Assembly (NCBI GenBank): GCA_900546625.1
Contig: URDU01000013.1
Coordinates: 1-64,000, forward strand
From: an uncultured Lachnobacterium sp.
GTDB taxonomy: Bacteria; Bacillota; Clostridia; Lachnospirales; Lachnospiraceae
DNA length: 64,000 nucleotides
Reading direction: 5' to 3'
The notes under the pieces were generated by a model that worked only from the letters and a program-made list of their open reading frames with translations, was not told where the DNA came from and searched no databases. Below are positions 9,604 through 18,160 of this stretch, one piece after another (within the stretch, counting starts at the first letter, position 1; every line of letters begins with the position of its first letter). Both the position numbers and the translations under genes were made by a program.

Positions 9604-10317
9604 ATGTTTGAAATAGTAATCTGTGATGATGACGGTGCATGTCTTGAGCAGACCTGCCAGCTCGTGAACGACTGGAAAGCCACAGCCGGCACTCCCATCA
9701 TTGTAAAAACCATGGAAAGCGGCGATAAGCTGCTTGAATACTGTGCCAAAAACAGGCCTGATGTGATTCTTCTGGATATCATGATGCCTCTCTTAAATGG
9801 CATGGATGCTGCAAGAGAACTTCGCGAGCACAATCTGATATCGAAAATAATCTTTCTGACCACATCGCCTGAGTTTGCCATTGAATCCTATGATGTGGAT
9901 GCTTCCGGCTATCTTCTCAAGCCTGTTGACAGAGAGAAGCTGTATAAGCTTTTGGACAAATGCTTGTCTGCTGTATCAAAGCCTGCCGACTCCATTGCAA
10001 TACATACTGCATTTGGATATCAAAATGTGCTCATGCACCATATTGAGTTTATCGAGGCGCAGAATAAGAAGGTCCTATTGGCACTATATGACGGACAAAG
10101 GCTTGAAGCCATTGGCACACTTTCATATTATGAAAAGCTGCTCACTGTCGAAAAGGGCTTCTTCAAGTGCCACCGGAGCTATATTGTATACATGCCGGCT
10201 GTGGAGCATTTTTCAGCAACGGAGCTTGTCACAAAATCAGGTACCAAGATTTCCATTTCCAGAGGTCTTTCAAAGAGCTTTCAGGATGCCTATTTCTCCT
10301 ATATGTTTAAGGAGTAG
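9604..10317 (+). CDS. AgrA-like response regulator, receiver plus LytTR DNA-binding domain
   Basis: This 237-residue cytoplasmic transcription regulator has a receiver domain at 1-120 with acidic residues D8-D9, phospho-acceptor D58 (in VILLDIMMP) and K106 (GYLLKP). A LytTR DNA-binding domain at about 130-232 includes the FFKCHRSYIV signature. An AGAGGT site precedes ATG. The partner kinase gene starts 29 bases downstream. No agrB or agrD gene is seen nearby, so the input signal is unknown. The flanking gene on the other strand is a MATE exporter, a possible but unproven target. Confidence 0.92.
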   Translation: MFEIVICDDDGACLEQTCQLVNDWKATAGTPIIVKTMESGDKLLEYCAKNRPDVILLDIMMPLLNGMDAARELREHNLISKIIFLTTSPEFAIESYDVDASGYLLKPVDREKLYKLLDKCLSAVSKPADSIAIHTAFGYQNVLMHHIEFIEAQNKKVLLALYDGQRLEAIGTLSYYEKLLTVEKGFFKCHRSYIVYMPAVEHFSATELVTKSGTKISISRGLSKSFQDAYFSYMFKE

Positions 10318-10346
10318 GCTTTATATCATGAAAAAGGAATAATTAT

Positions 10347-11615
10347 ATGCTTAATTTTATCATGCACACTGTGAGATACATACTCACGCTCTACTTTGGA
10401 GTATTTGTCACTACATCTATAATAGGTATCAAAAACAATAAAAAAAATATACTGATATTAAACGCATTCTGTATCACAGATCTGCTTTTGGATCTCGTAC
10501 TCATATGCTTTAAGGGCTCTGCAAGTGTGATAAATGCATATCCTCTCGTGACGCATCTGCCTCTTTTGCTGATACTGATATTTGTTTTTCACCGAAGTGT
10601 ACTCAAATCACTGCTTGCTGTCACAAGTGCCTACATGTGCTGTCAGATATGTAACTGGATGTCTATCATAGCAGAGTCGCTCGGCTATGAGAGCTGGATT
10701 GTCGATTTGACCTATATTGCCGGTATTTTCCTCACATACCTTATCGTATACAGGTTCATCGCCCCGGCACTGTCCGATTTGTTTGCAAAGCCCGATGTGG
10801 AGCTCATACCTATATGCATCATGCCGTTTTTCTACTACATATTCGACTATGCGACAACAGTGTACACGAAGCTGCTTTACAGTGGCAGCCGCATAGTGGT
10901 CGAGTTTGTGCCATTTCTCATGTGCATCAGCTTTCTGACGTTCTGCGTGGTCTACTATCATTCGATTGAACGCCAGCAGCAGATTGCCACCCAGAATTAT
11001 TTTATGCAGATAAAGCAGGCGCAGTTTGCAAAGGAAATCGAGAGCATGCAGCGCAATGAGAAAAATGTTTCTCTGCTGCGCCACGATATGAGGCACTTTC
11101 TGAATAATATAGCTGCCTTTATCGAAAACAATGAAGATGACAAGGCATTGGAATACATACACAGCATAGTTAAGGCAACCGAAAAAACCACCAGAAAACG
11201 CTTCTGTGCAAACGAAATAATCAACATCATTATCATGTCCCATGCCGACAGCTTTAATGATAAGCATATCGATTTCAGGTACTCTATATCTGTTCCATCA
11301 AAGCTCCCCTTCTCAGACATAGACATGACAGCGATACTTCAGAATGCCCTGGAAAATGCCATGCATGCCGTCATGATGCTTGAGCCTGACAGGCGCTTTA
11401 TCAGACTCTCCATCTCAGAGAAAAGCGGCAAGCTTTTGATTTCTGTTGAAAATCCTTATGCTGTAAGGCCTAAGCTCGTAAACGATATGCCTGTAGCGAC
11501 AGAAAGAGGGCATGGACTTGGCACAAGAAGCATTAGGCAGACAGCCGAGAGACTCGGTGGCAAATGCCAGTACAGTGTGACCGATACACTTTTTATTGTA
11601 AGAGTGATAATTTAG
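10347..11615 (+). CDS. AgrC-like sensor histidine kinase (GHKL family)
   Basis: This 422-residue kinase has about six membrane helices in residues 5-205, a coiled linker, then a DHp-like helix with H246 (LLRHDMRHFLNN). A GHKL ATPase domain follows, with N-box LQNALENAMHAV and G-box RGHGLGTRSI. This is the kinase type that pairs with LytTR regulators, typically for peptide pheromones, and its partner lies just upstream in the same operon. The weak site is AAAAGGAA before ATG. The sensing domain shows no recognisable ligand motif. Confidence 0.92.
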   Translation: MLNFIMHTVRYILTLYFGVFVTTSIIGIKNNKKNILILNAFCITDLLLDLVLICFKGSASVINAYPLVTHLPLLLILIFVFHRSVLKSLLAVTSAYMCCQICNWMSIIAESLGYESWIVDLTYIAGIFLTYLIVYRFIAPALSDLFAKPDVELIPICIMPFFYYIFDYATTVYTKLLYSGSRIVVEFVPFLMCISFLTFCVVYYHSIERQQQIATQNYFMQIKQAQFAKEIESMQRNEKNVSLLRHDMRHFLNNIAAFIENNEDDKALEYIHSIVKATEKTTRKRFCANEIINIIIMSHADSFNDKHIDFRYSISVPSKLPFSDIDMTAILQNALENAMHAVMMLEPDRRFIRLSISEKSGKLLISVENPYAVRPKLVNDMPVATERGHGLGTRSIRQTAERLGGKCQYSVTDTLFIVRVII

Positions 11616-11626
11616 TTTATTTAATT

Positions 11627-11659
11627 AAAACAGCCGATGCATGACGCACCGGCTGTTTT
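11627..11659. terminator. Terminator between the convergent kinase and crotonase genes
   Basis: A 10-base stem AAAACAGCCG / CGGCTGTTTT with a 13-base loop has A and T runs on both sides, so it can serve the kinase operon (+) and the crotonase gene (-). Confidence 0.85.
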
Positions 11660-11689
11660 GATTCATAGACCATATAATTCAAATTACAA

Positions 11690-12493
11690 TTAGAAATCTG
11701 TAAGGTTTGCAGCTCTCTTCTCAAGGAATGCTCCCATTCCCTCTTTCTTGTCGTTTGTATCATTTACAACACCAAAGAGGTTTGCTTCCATCTCAACAGC
11801 GTTCTTGATATCCATATCATATCCGTTGTTGATAGCAGCCTTTGCAACTGAGATTGCGTAGCTTCCCTTAGAGATGATCTTTGCAGCCATAGCCTTAGCT
11901 GTTGGCATAAGCTCCTCTTTTGCTACTACCTTATTAACGAGACCGATGCGGTATGCTTCTGCAGCGTCTACATTGTCGCATGTGAAGATCATTTCCTTAG
12001 CACGTCCCATTCCTACTAAACGAGCAAGTCTCTGTGTACCGCCAAAGCCAGGGATGATTCCAAGTCCTGTCTCAGGCTGTCCGAAAATTGCGTTCTCAGA
12101 AGCGATTCTGATATCACATGCCATAGAAATCTCGCATCCTCCACCGAGTGCGAATCCATTGACAGCTGCGATTGTTACCTGACGCATATTCATGAGCTTG
12201 AAGAATGGCTCTGAAGCCTTGATTCCGAATGCTCTTGCCTGTGGTGCTGTGAAATTAACCATCTCTGAGATGTCAGCTCCTGCTACGAATGACTTGAACT
12301 CGTTGCCCTTCTTGTCAGGACCACCTGTAAGGATAAGCACCTTAACATCGTCTCTTGCCTCTATCTCTGTTAATGCTACATTTAACTCATCAAGAGTCTC
12401 ACTGTTTAATGCATTAAGAGCAGCCGGTCTTGAAATTGCAAGTACTGCAATCTGATCTGCTACGTCAAGTGTTAAATTTTTGAACTCGCTCAT
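11690..12493 (-). CDS. crt: Short-chain enoyl-CoA hydratase (crotonase)
   Basis: This 267-residue cytoplasmic enzyme hydrates crotonyl-CoA to 3-hydroxybutyryl-CoA, or runs in reverse in butyrate formation. The crotonase fold is clear: oxyanion-hole segments FVAGADISEM and ALGGGCE, and catalytic glutamates E121 and E141 (QPETGLGIIPG), both present. I take ATG at 12493 with its AAGGAGG site. An in-frame extension to 12565 is rejected because it would contain the promoter. The gene stands alone, apart from bcd/etf/hbd, and has a Rex-type palindrome over its -35 box, fitting NADH/NAD+ control of butyrate genes in Clostridia. Which CoA pathway it serves is inferred from the likely butyrate producer. 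Confidence 0.92.
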   Translation of the reverse strand: MSEFKNLTLDVADQIAVLAISRPAALNALNSETLDELNVALTEIEARDDVKVLILTGGPDKKGNEFKSFVAGADISEMVNFTAPQARAFGIKASEPFFKLMNMRQVTIAAVNGFALGGGCEISMACDIRIASENAIFGQPETGLGIIPGFGGTQRLARLVGMGRAKEMIFTCDNVDAAEAYRIGLVNKVVAKEELMPTAKAMAAKIISKGSYAISVAKAAINNGYDMDIKNAVEMEANLFGVVNDTNDKKEGMGAFLEKRAANLTDF

Positions 12494-12555
12494 TGTATAA
12501 ATCCTCCTTAAAAAACCTATGTATAACCGACATTTCTGTCGTAATTTATAAAAAA

Positions 12556-12584
12556 ATAGTAACACTTTGACAAATTTTTGTCAA
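12556..12584 (-). promoter_or_regulatory. Sigma-A promoter of crt
   Basis: A perfect -35 TTGACA (12579-12584) and a -10 TACTAT (12556-12561) are separated by 17 bases, giving a leader of about 55 bases to the crt start codon. Confidence 0.8.
12567..12584. promoter_or_regulatory. Rex-like operator over the crt -35 box
   Basis: The 18-base sequence TTGACAA-ATTT-TTGTCAA is a nearly perfect palindrome fitting the relaxed Rex pattern TTGWNAA-N4-TTNWCAA. Its overlap with the -35 element would give repression when NADH is low. Rex control of crt-type operons is established in Clostridia; its action here is inferred from the site alone. Confidence 0.6.
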
Positions 12585-12680
12585 TGTCTGAACGGTCTTT
12601 TTCAATAATATTTATTATGCTGCTGTTAATGTTCACATCACAAGCTAACAAATAAAGGTTTCTGTCTATTTAATATACAA

Positions 12681-12719
12681 AAATCAAGGAGACAGTCTGC
12701 TTAATGCAAACTGCCTCCC
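12681..12719 (-). terminator. Terminator of the amylase-DUF2752-DUF4234 operon
   Basis: On the minus strand GGAGGCAGTTTGC pairs with GCAGACTGTCTCC, followed by TTGATTTTTG. It lies about 55 bases after the zinc-ribbon gene. Confidence 0.8.
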
Positions 12720-12772
12720 GCCTTAGAAATAATATAATCAAATTATTTAATTAAATTAAATCAAAACTCAAA

Positions 12773-13453
12773 TTACATAAGTCCATGTGTCCTGTTGTAA
12801 GCATTGCAGATCATATTTGAGTTCTTGATAAGGATGTGCATAGCGATGAATGGTCCGATTCCACAGATAAGTGTACCAAATATGCACCACATCAAAACAG
12901 TGGTTCCATTCTCCTGAATGCCAAGTCCGTATCTGCCTGCATTATTTGCCAGTCTGTTGCCCAGCTTATAGTACCAGTACCATGCATAAATACCGCATGT
13001 AATCATTGAAAGCAGGATAAATGCTACGAGACCTGATGTATTCTCGCCATCTCCATCACATGCTACATTGACATCATGAGCCATCTTGTAGATGAAATAA
13101 TAGCCATAAATACCACATGTGATAATAGACAGGATGATGTATGAGGCAAGACCTCTGTCATCCTTTAACTTCTCTCCCCTGTATGGCGGAGGAGTCTGAC
13201 CACCATTGTTCTGGTAGCCTGTGTTGTACTGTCCGGCTCCGTTATTCTGGTAGCCTGCGTTCTGCTGGTTTGCATTGTTTCCTGTGAAGGACTGCTTCAC
13301 CTCATCAAATGCACTTCCAAGCTCCTGCTCTGCTGCATTGAAAGCCTCTCCAGCTTTGTTTACAAAATCCTGTGCCTTTGAAACAGGCGCTCCGCAGGCT
13401 GGGCAGAATTTTGTTGAATCAGGAATTTCTTTTCCACATTTCTCGCAAAACAT
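12773..13453 (-). CDS. Zinc-ribbon membrane protein with DUF4234-like region
   Basis: This 226-residue protein has an N-terminal zinc ribbon (C3, C6, C17, C20 in MFCEKCGKEIPDSTKFCPAC), a short amphipathic segment, an Asn/Gln/Gly-rich linker with repeated YQNNG units (about 60-85) and three or four membrane helices. Repeated SIITCGIYGYYF-type motifs are characteristic of DUF4234. Proteins of this design are common in Lachnospiraceae and their function is unknown. The gene follows the DUF2752 gene by 15 bases, and zinc-ribbon/DUF4234 and DUF2752 genes often occur together. Location is predicted to be the cytoplasmic membrane. Confidence 0.82.
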   Translation of the reverse strand: MFCEKCGKEIPDSTKFCPACGAPVSKAQDFVNKAGEAFNAAEQELGSAFDEVKQSFTGNNANQQNAGYQNNGAGQYNTGYQNNGGQTPPPYRGEKLKDDRGLASYIILSIITCGIYGYYFIYKMAHDVNVACDGDGENTSGLVAFILLSMITCGIYAWYWYYKLGNRLANNAGRYGLGIQENGTTVLMWCIFGTLICGIGPFIAMHILIKNSNMICNAYNRTHGLM

Positions 13454-13468
13454 CTTCTTTCTCCTTTT

Positions 13469-13882
13469 CTATTTGCTGTTTATTATACGGATGATACGAA
13501 ACAGGATGTTGTTTTGCGGCTCAAAAACCACGATATCATCGCCTGACCATATCAATCTGCATATATAAACTATAGCAAACATAAGGACGATTGTAAATAT
13601 AAATATTTTATAAATTTTAATATTTATTTTAGATTTACACAAAAGCACTATTACCGCAATAGGTGGAAGCCAAAAAAGCGGATGGTATTCAAATGCCTTT
13701 GCCATATCCAGCTGCAAAAAAGCAATCCATGCCCTCGACATGCCACAGCCCGCACATGATATTCCGGTGATGAACTTAATAGGGCATGTGATGCCTATTG
13801 ACTCCATAGCTGTGTAAAGTATCACTATGGCTGTGACAGCACATATGAGCTCTTTTCTATCTTTTTTTTGTTTATTGTCCAT
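13469..13882 (-). CDS. DUF2752 membrane protein
   Basis: This 137-residue protein has about three membrane helices and the DUF2752 signature ISCAGCGMSRA with conserved cysteines (CPIKFITGISCAGCG) between the first two helices. The function of the family is unknown. The start codon lies 7 bases after the amylase stop, so the gene is probably translated from the amylase transcript. It is followed by the zinc-ribbon/DUF4234 gene. Confidence 0.85.
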   Translation of the reverse strand: MDNKQKKDRKELICAVTAIVILYTAMESIGITCPIKFITGISCAGCGMSRAWIAFLQLDMAKAFEYHPLFWLPPIAVIVLLCKSKINIKIYKIFIFTIVLMFAIVYICRLIWSGDDIVVFEPQNNILFRIIRIINSK

Positions 13883-13889
13883 ACAAATG

Positions 13890-15194
13890 TTATCTCAAAA
13901 AGTATGCGCTGTAAGGCGGCAGCTCCATGCCACCGTTTAATGTAACCGTTTCCCCTGTAATCAGGTCTGTTGCTTCATTCTTTCCCATATCAAAGCCTGC
14001 GAAAAACGGCTGGTCTGCGGCATTGATGCATACGAATACCTTTTCACCATCACATTCACGACCGAAAACACACTGGCCGTTTGTGAGCACTACCGAATAG
14101 AAATTGCCATAACAGAGTGCCTTTGACTCCTTCTTTGCCTTAGCGAGCTTTGAAATCCACTCAGTCAGCTCATTGTACTGCGGTGCTTCAAAGCATGCCC
14201 TCAGTGCAGGGTCACCGTCCTCTTTTTTTGCCTTCTCTCCCCACTCGCTGCCATAGTACACGCAAGGGATGCCCGGCATGCCAAACGCAAGTGCATAGAT
14301 GAGAGGCAGATGCTTTTCATTGGTCAGTATGCTTGCCACTCTTGTCACATCATGATTGTCCACAAATGACAGCAGGTGCTTACCCTTGTAAAGTGTCCAC
14401 TGCTCCGGTCCGAACTGTCTGAGAAGCGAATGATTTATCTCAAACATATTCATGGAATTGAAGCTTGAGTGAAGTCCCTTATAGCACTCATAATTTGTAA
14501 CAGAATGAAGCATCGCGTCATTCATAATCTGGTTATAGTCACCGTGCAGTGTCTCTCCCACCAAAAAGAAATCAGGCTTTAGTGAGTCGCAGAACTCTCT
14601 GAGCCTTCTGAGGAAATCATGGTCGAGGCAATATGCCACATCAAGTCTCAGTCCGTCTATATCAAACTCATCTACCCATCCCTTTATGGCCGAAAAGATA
14701 TGCTGGATTACATCCTCATTTCTCAGATTAAGCTTGACCAGGTCATAGTTTCCTTCCCAGCCCTCATACCACAATCCTTCATTATAGTTTGAGTTGCCAT
14801 CGAACGCTATACGGCCAAACCAGTTCACATATGGCGAGCTTTCTCTGTTTTTTAGCACATCCTGAAAAGCCCAAAAACCTCTTCCCACATGATTGAACAC
14901 ACCATCCAGCACTACCTTTATGCCGTCTTTATGCAGATTGTCACAAACCTGTGCAAAGTCCTCGTTTGTGCCAAGCCTTGTGTCTATTTTTGTATAATCC
15001 CTTGTATTATATCCGTGTGTATCAGATTCAAACACCGGTGAAAAGTAGATTGCATCTGCCCCAAGCTTTTTGATATGAGGTATCCAGTCATTCACCTTCA
15101 AAATTCTGTGTTCCAAAACACCATCATTCTCAAATGGTGCCCCACAGAAGCCTAACGGATAAATCTGATAAAATACACTTTCATATGCCCACAT
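13890..15194 (-). CDS. Cytoplasmic GH13 alpha-amylase family enzyme
   Basis: This 434-residue (beta/alpha)8 glycoside hydrolase has all GH13 signature regions: DGVFNHVG (97-104), nucleophile D185 in GLRLDVAY, acid/base E214 in FLVGETLHG, and D282 in FVDNHD. The C-terminal beta domain is short. There is no signal peptide, so it should act inside the cell on imported maltodextrins or cyclodextrins, as maltogenic or cyclomaltodextrinase-like enzymes do. The exact specificity is not visible. An AAGGAGGG site precedes ATG, and upstream lies an AT-rich region with TATAAT-like boxes. It heads an operon with two small membrane proteins whose link to starch use is unclear. Confidence 0.9.
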   Translation of the reverse strand: MWAYESVFYQIYPLGFCGAPFENDGVLEHRILKVNDWIPHIKKLGADAIYFSPVFESDTHGYNTRDYTKIDTRLGTNEDFAQVCDNLHKDGIKVVLDGVFNHVGRGFWAFQDVLKNRESSPYVNWFGRIAFDGNSNYNEGLWYEGWEGNYDLVKLNLRNEDVIQHIFSAIKGWVDEFDIDGLRLDVAYCLDHDFLRRLREFCDSLKPDFFLVGETLHGDYNQIMNDAMLHSVTNYECYKGLHSSFNSMNMFEINHSLLRQFGPEQWTLYKGKHLLSFVDNHDVTRVASILTNEKHLPLIYALAFGMPGIPCVYYGSEWGEKAKKEDGDPALRACFEAPQYNELTEWISKLAKAKKESKALCYGNFYSVVLTNGQCVFGRECDGEKVFVCINAADQPFFAGFDMGKNEATDLITGETVTLNGGMELPPYSAYFLR

Positions 15195-15319
15195 TGTTTT
15201 GCCCTCCTTGATAGTTGTGTAGTGGTTTTGTACCTGTTATCTATTATACACAATTATACACTTATATGCTACAGTTTTTTGTTACTTTTTACCTATGTCA
15301 AACATTTTGGTTACTCCCT

Positions 15320-15589
15320 CTAATAAAAATTCCTGTAGATAACACATGAAATAACCACATGGATAAAGAAGATAAGCGGCATCCCCTTCACAAAATACCA
15401 GTGCTTTGTCTTGTGTCTGAAGGCATACATCCCAGCCCAGGTACCGGCGCTTCCGCCCAGCAGGCTGAGCCCGAATAACGTCTTCTCCGGTATACGCCAT
15501 GCGTGTGCCTTGGCCTTACACTTGTCAATTCCCATCGCAGCAAAGCCTGCTATATTCATAAGAAGCAGATAAATCAGAAAAATTTTCAT
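15320..15589 (-). CDS. DUF1294 small membrane protein
   Basis: This 89-residue protein fits DUF1294, with two to three membrane helices and the motif MGIDKCKAKAHAWRIPEKTL followed by GGSAGTWAGMYAFRHKTKH. I prefer the ATG at 15589 over one 33 bases upstream because the shorter form matches the family length and starts with a clean membrane helix. The function of the family is unknown. The gene sits between the secDF terminator and the amylase gene. Confidence 0.85.
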   Translation of the reverse strand: MKIFLIYLLLMNIAGFAAMGIDKCKAKAHAWRIPEKTLFGLSLLGGSAGTWAGMYAFRHKTKHWYFVKGMPLIFFIHVVISCVIYRNFY

Positions 15590-15667
15590 ATAAATAATGC
15601 TCCATTCTATTACTCTGCACATATATTTATAAATATAAACATATCTGCATATATTAATAAGTCCACA

Positions 15668-15700
15668 AAAAATAATAGCCCAGCCTATAAAGGCCGGGCC
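15668..15700 (-). terminator. Terminator of secDF
   Basis: On the minus strand GCCCGGCC pairs with GGCTGGGC (one G-U), followed by TATTATTTTTTG. It lies about 12 bases downstream of the secDF stop. Confidence 0.85.
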
Positions 15701-15712
15701 ATAAATTAATTA

Positions 15713-18049
15713 TTAATTCTTAGCTTTTTTAGAACCCTTAGCCGGTGCAGCCGCCTGCTTTTTGATGGCGCTCTTTCCCAGATAAAGCTTCATTACATAC
15801 CACAGCTCTGTAGCGATGCAGATTGAAGAATAAGTTCCGCAAAGCACACCTACCATGAGTGGTAATGAGAACTCTCTGATTGATGTATGACCAAATATAA
15901 AGAGTAACAATACCATGACAAATGTAGTGAGCGAAGTATTGATGCTTCGTGAAAGTGTCTGTGTAAGAGACTCGTTTGCTATATCAGCAAGCTCGTCTGC
16001 TGAGTACTTCTTAAGTCCATGCAGATTCTCACGGATACGGTCGAAGATAACGATTGTATCGTTGACTGAGTAACCTACGATTGTAAGTATACATGCGATA
16101 AATGTACTGCCGACTGAGATTCTGATAAGTGCATATGCTGTGACAACAACAAGCACATCATGTACAAGCGCAAGGATAGCACTTGAAGCAAATCTGATAT
16201 CCTTAAATCTGAACCAGATATATAACAGCATGAAAATACATGCAATGATAACTGCCTTTACAGCGTTTGATCTCATCTCTCCGCTGATTGTTGAGCTGAT
16301 ACTCTGAGTCTCTATAGTTGATGTATCAACTTTGAAATCCTTCTCAAGGAGCTCTGCAAGATTCTGTCTCTCCTCAAGTGAGAGTGTACGTGTCTTTAAT
16401 GTGACATCATGGCTTCCCTGAACTGTAGTAACCTGTACTGCGCTGTTTCCAAGGAGCTTAGATACTGAAGGCACGATGTCCTTCTCAACCTCTGCGGCTG
16501 TATAATCCTTGCCAAAGTCTGCTGTGGTTGATGTACCACCTACGAACTCAAGGCTGTAGTTTAATGCATTGCCGCTTGTAGCACCGAAGTAAATCATGCC
16601 GCCGATACCTGCAAGTATGATTACTCCTGAGATAACAAAGTATTTGACTCTGTTTTGTACAAATCTGATAACCTTTCTCTTCTTTGCCTTGCCGTAGAAC
16701 TTCTCAGCTCTGACACCAACACCGTAAAATGCTCTTGTAAGGTATTTTGCAATAAAAAGAGCTGTAAACAGTGACAGAATAATTGAAATCATAAGTGTGT
16801 AAGCAAAGCCCTTTACTGTACCTGAACCGAGCACCATAAGCACAAGTGCTGCGATAAAGGTGGTAACCTGTCCATCGAGGATGGCTGAAAGAGCCTTCTT
16901 GTAACCCTCATTTACTGCTGCAAGCACTGATTTGCCTCCTGCGATTTCCTCACGGATACGGGCAAATACGATAACGTTTGCATCTACCGCCATACCGATA
17001 CCGAGGATGATACCCGCGATACCCGGCAGTGTAAGTGTAATCTCAAACCAGTAAATAAACAGTACTGTAAGCATTGAGTAGAGTGCAAGTCCGATAGATG
17101 CAACCACGCCGAGTATACCGTAGAGCACAATCATGAATACCATGATTAAGATAATTCCGATAACTGCGGCCTTTACTGCATTTGTGAGGGCTGTTCCACC
17201 AAGCTGTGCACCAACAACATTTGACTCTAACTCCTCGAGCTGGAGGTTGATGGCTCCGACACGGATAAATGTTGCAAGGCTTGTTGCCTCGTCGTAATCC
17301 TTCATTCCGTTGATTACGCAGTTACCGTCTGAGATAACAGCGCTTACTGTAGGAACACTGATAAAATGATCATCATAGTAGATACCGATTGACTGTCCGG
17401 CATCCTTTGCCTTCTTTGTAGCATCTGCCCATGTGTCAATAGCCTCATCCTTGAGCTTTAATGAAACAACAGGCTCCTTTGTTGATGTAGATGATGACTG
17501 GTCATACTGGGCGCTTGCATCCTTTACATCATTACCATCGAGGATGACTGAACCGTTGGCCTTTAATGTGTCGATATCATAGTTGAGCTTGTAGCCGCCC
17601 TCAACCGATGTATCCTGTGTGTAGTTGGCATTTCCGTCACTGTCATACTGTGCGATAAAGTACAGTGATCCCGGACTTCCGAGGTCCTCAAGTACCTTGT
17701 TAGGATCGTCAACACCCGGAATCTCAACAGTGATACGGTCATCACCGCTCTTATATACAGAGTACTCTGTTGTGTAGCTCTCTGCACGCTCCTCGAGCTT
17801 TGCGATAGTATCGCTTACGTCCTTGTCTGAAGGATTCTTGTCCTTGATATGGTAGGTGATTGAAACACCACCTGAGAGGTCGAGACCAAGCTTGATATTC
17901 TGATAATCCTTATCCTTGGTGCTCTCACCATTAGCAGTAGCCTCCTGCTTTTGCTTTGTGTCGGTGATTACTGCAGTGGAATACCAGCCCAGTAAGCCGA
18001 TACAAATGACTGCCACAAGGATAATCACCCAACTCTTTCCTTTTTTCAT
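15713..18049 (-). CDS. secDF: Fused SecD-SecF protein-export subunit
   Basis: This 778-residue membrane protein joins SecD (about 1-430) and SecF (about 465-750) in one chain, each with an extracytoplasmic P1-type domain and six membrane helices. SecD motifs include LGLDLSGGVSITY and GIAGIILGIGMAVDANVI. SecF motifs include LEFVGGTSTTADFG and VGYSVNDTIVIFDRIRENL. It uses the proton motive force to assist SecYEG translocation. I chose ATG at 18049, which has an AGGAAGG site and yields the MKKGKSW signal-anchor start; the longer frame to 18118 lacks one. The position next to the SCIFF genes is the typical clostridial order. Confidence 0.95.
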   Translation of the reverse strand: MKKGKSWVIILVAVICIGLLGWYSTAVITDTKQKQEATANGESTKDKDYQNIKLGLDLSGGVSITYHIKDKNPSDKDVSDTIAKLEERAESYTTEYSVYKSGDDRITVEIPGVDDPNKVLEDLGSPGSLYFIAQYDSDGNANYTQDTSVEGGYKLNYDIDTLKANGSVILDGNDVKDASAQYDQSSSTSTKEPVVSLKLKDEAIDTWADATKKAKDAGQSIGIYYDDHFISVPTVSAVISDGNCVINGMKDYDEATSLATFIRVGAINLQLEELESNVVGAQLGGTALTNAVKAAVIGIILIMVFMIVLYGILGVVASIGLALYSMLTVLFIYWFEITLTLPGIAGIILGIGMAVDANVIVFARIREEIAGGKSVLAAVNEGYKKALSAILDGQVTTFIAALVLMVLGSGTVKGFAYTLMISIILSLFTALFIAKYLTRAFYGVGVRAEKFYGKAKKRKVIRFVQNRVKYFVISGVIILAGIGGMIYFGATSGNALNYSLEFVGGTSTTADFGKDYTAAEVEKDIVPSVSKLLGNSAVQVTTVQGSHDVTLKTRTLSLEERQNLAELLEKDFKVDTSTIETQSISSTISGEMRSNAVKAVIIACIFMLLYIWFRFKDIRFASSAILALVHDVLVVVTAYALIRISVGSTFIACILTIVGYSVNDTIVIFDRIRENLHGLKKYSADELADIANESLTQTLSRSINTSLTTFVMVLLLFIFGHTSIREFSLPLMVGVLCGTYSSICIATELWYVMKLYLGKSAIKKQAAAPAKGSKKAKN

Positions 18050-18160
18050 TTTCTTGTACCTTCCTGTCATTTTGCTACCATCCATATAGGTATACGGATG
18101 GCAAATATATTCGCACACGGGTCACAAATACAGCGATCAGTTTCCCGTGACAAATTCAAA

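Noticed and set aside
10608..11267. 219-codon open frame opposite the AgrC-like kinase
   Set aside because: It is antisense to a gene with clear kinase motifs, has no ribosome binding site, and its composition is a mirror of the membrane-helix codons.
12494..12565. Upstream extension of crt
   Set aside because: It would include the -10 box of the TTGACA/TACTAT promoter; ATG 12493 has AAGGAGG.
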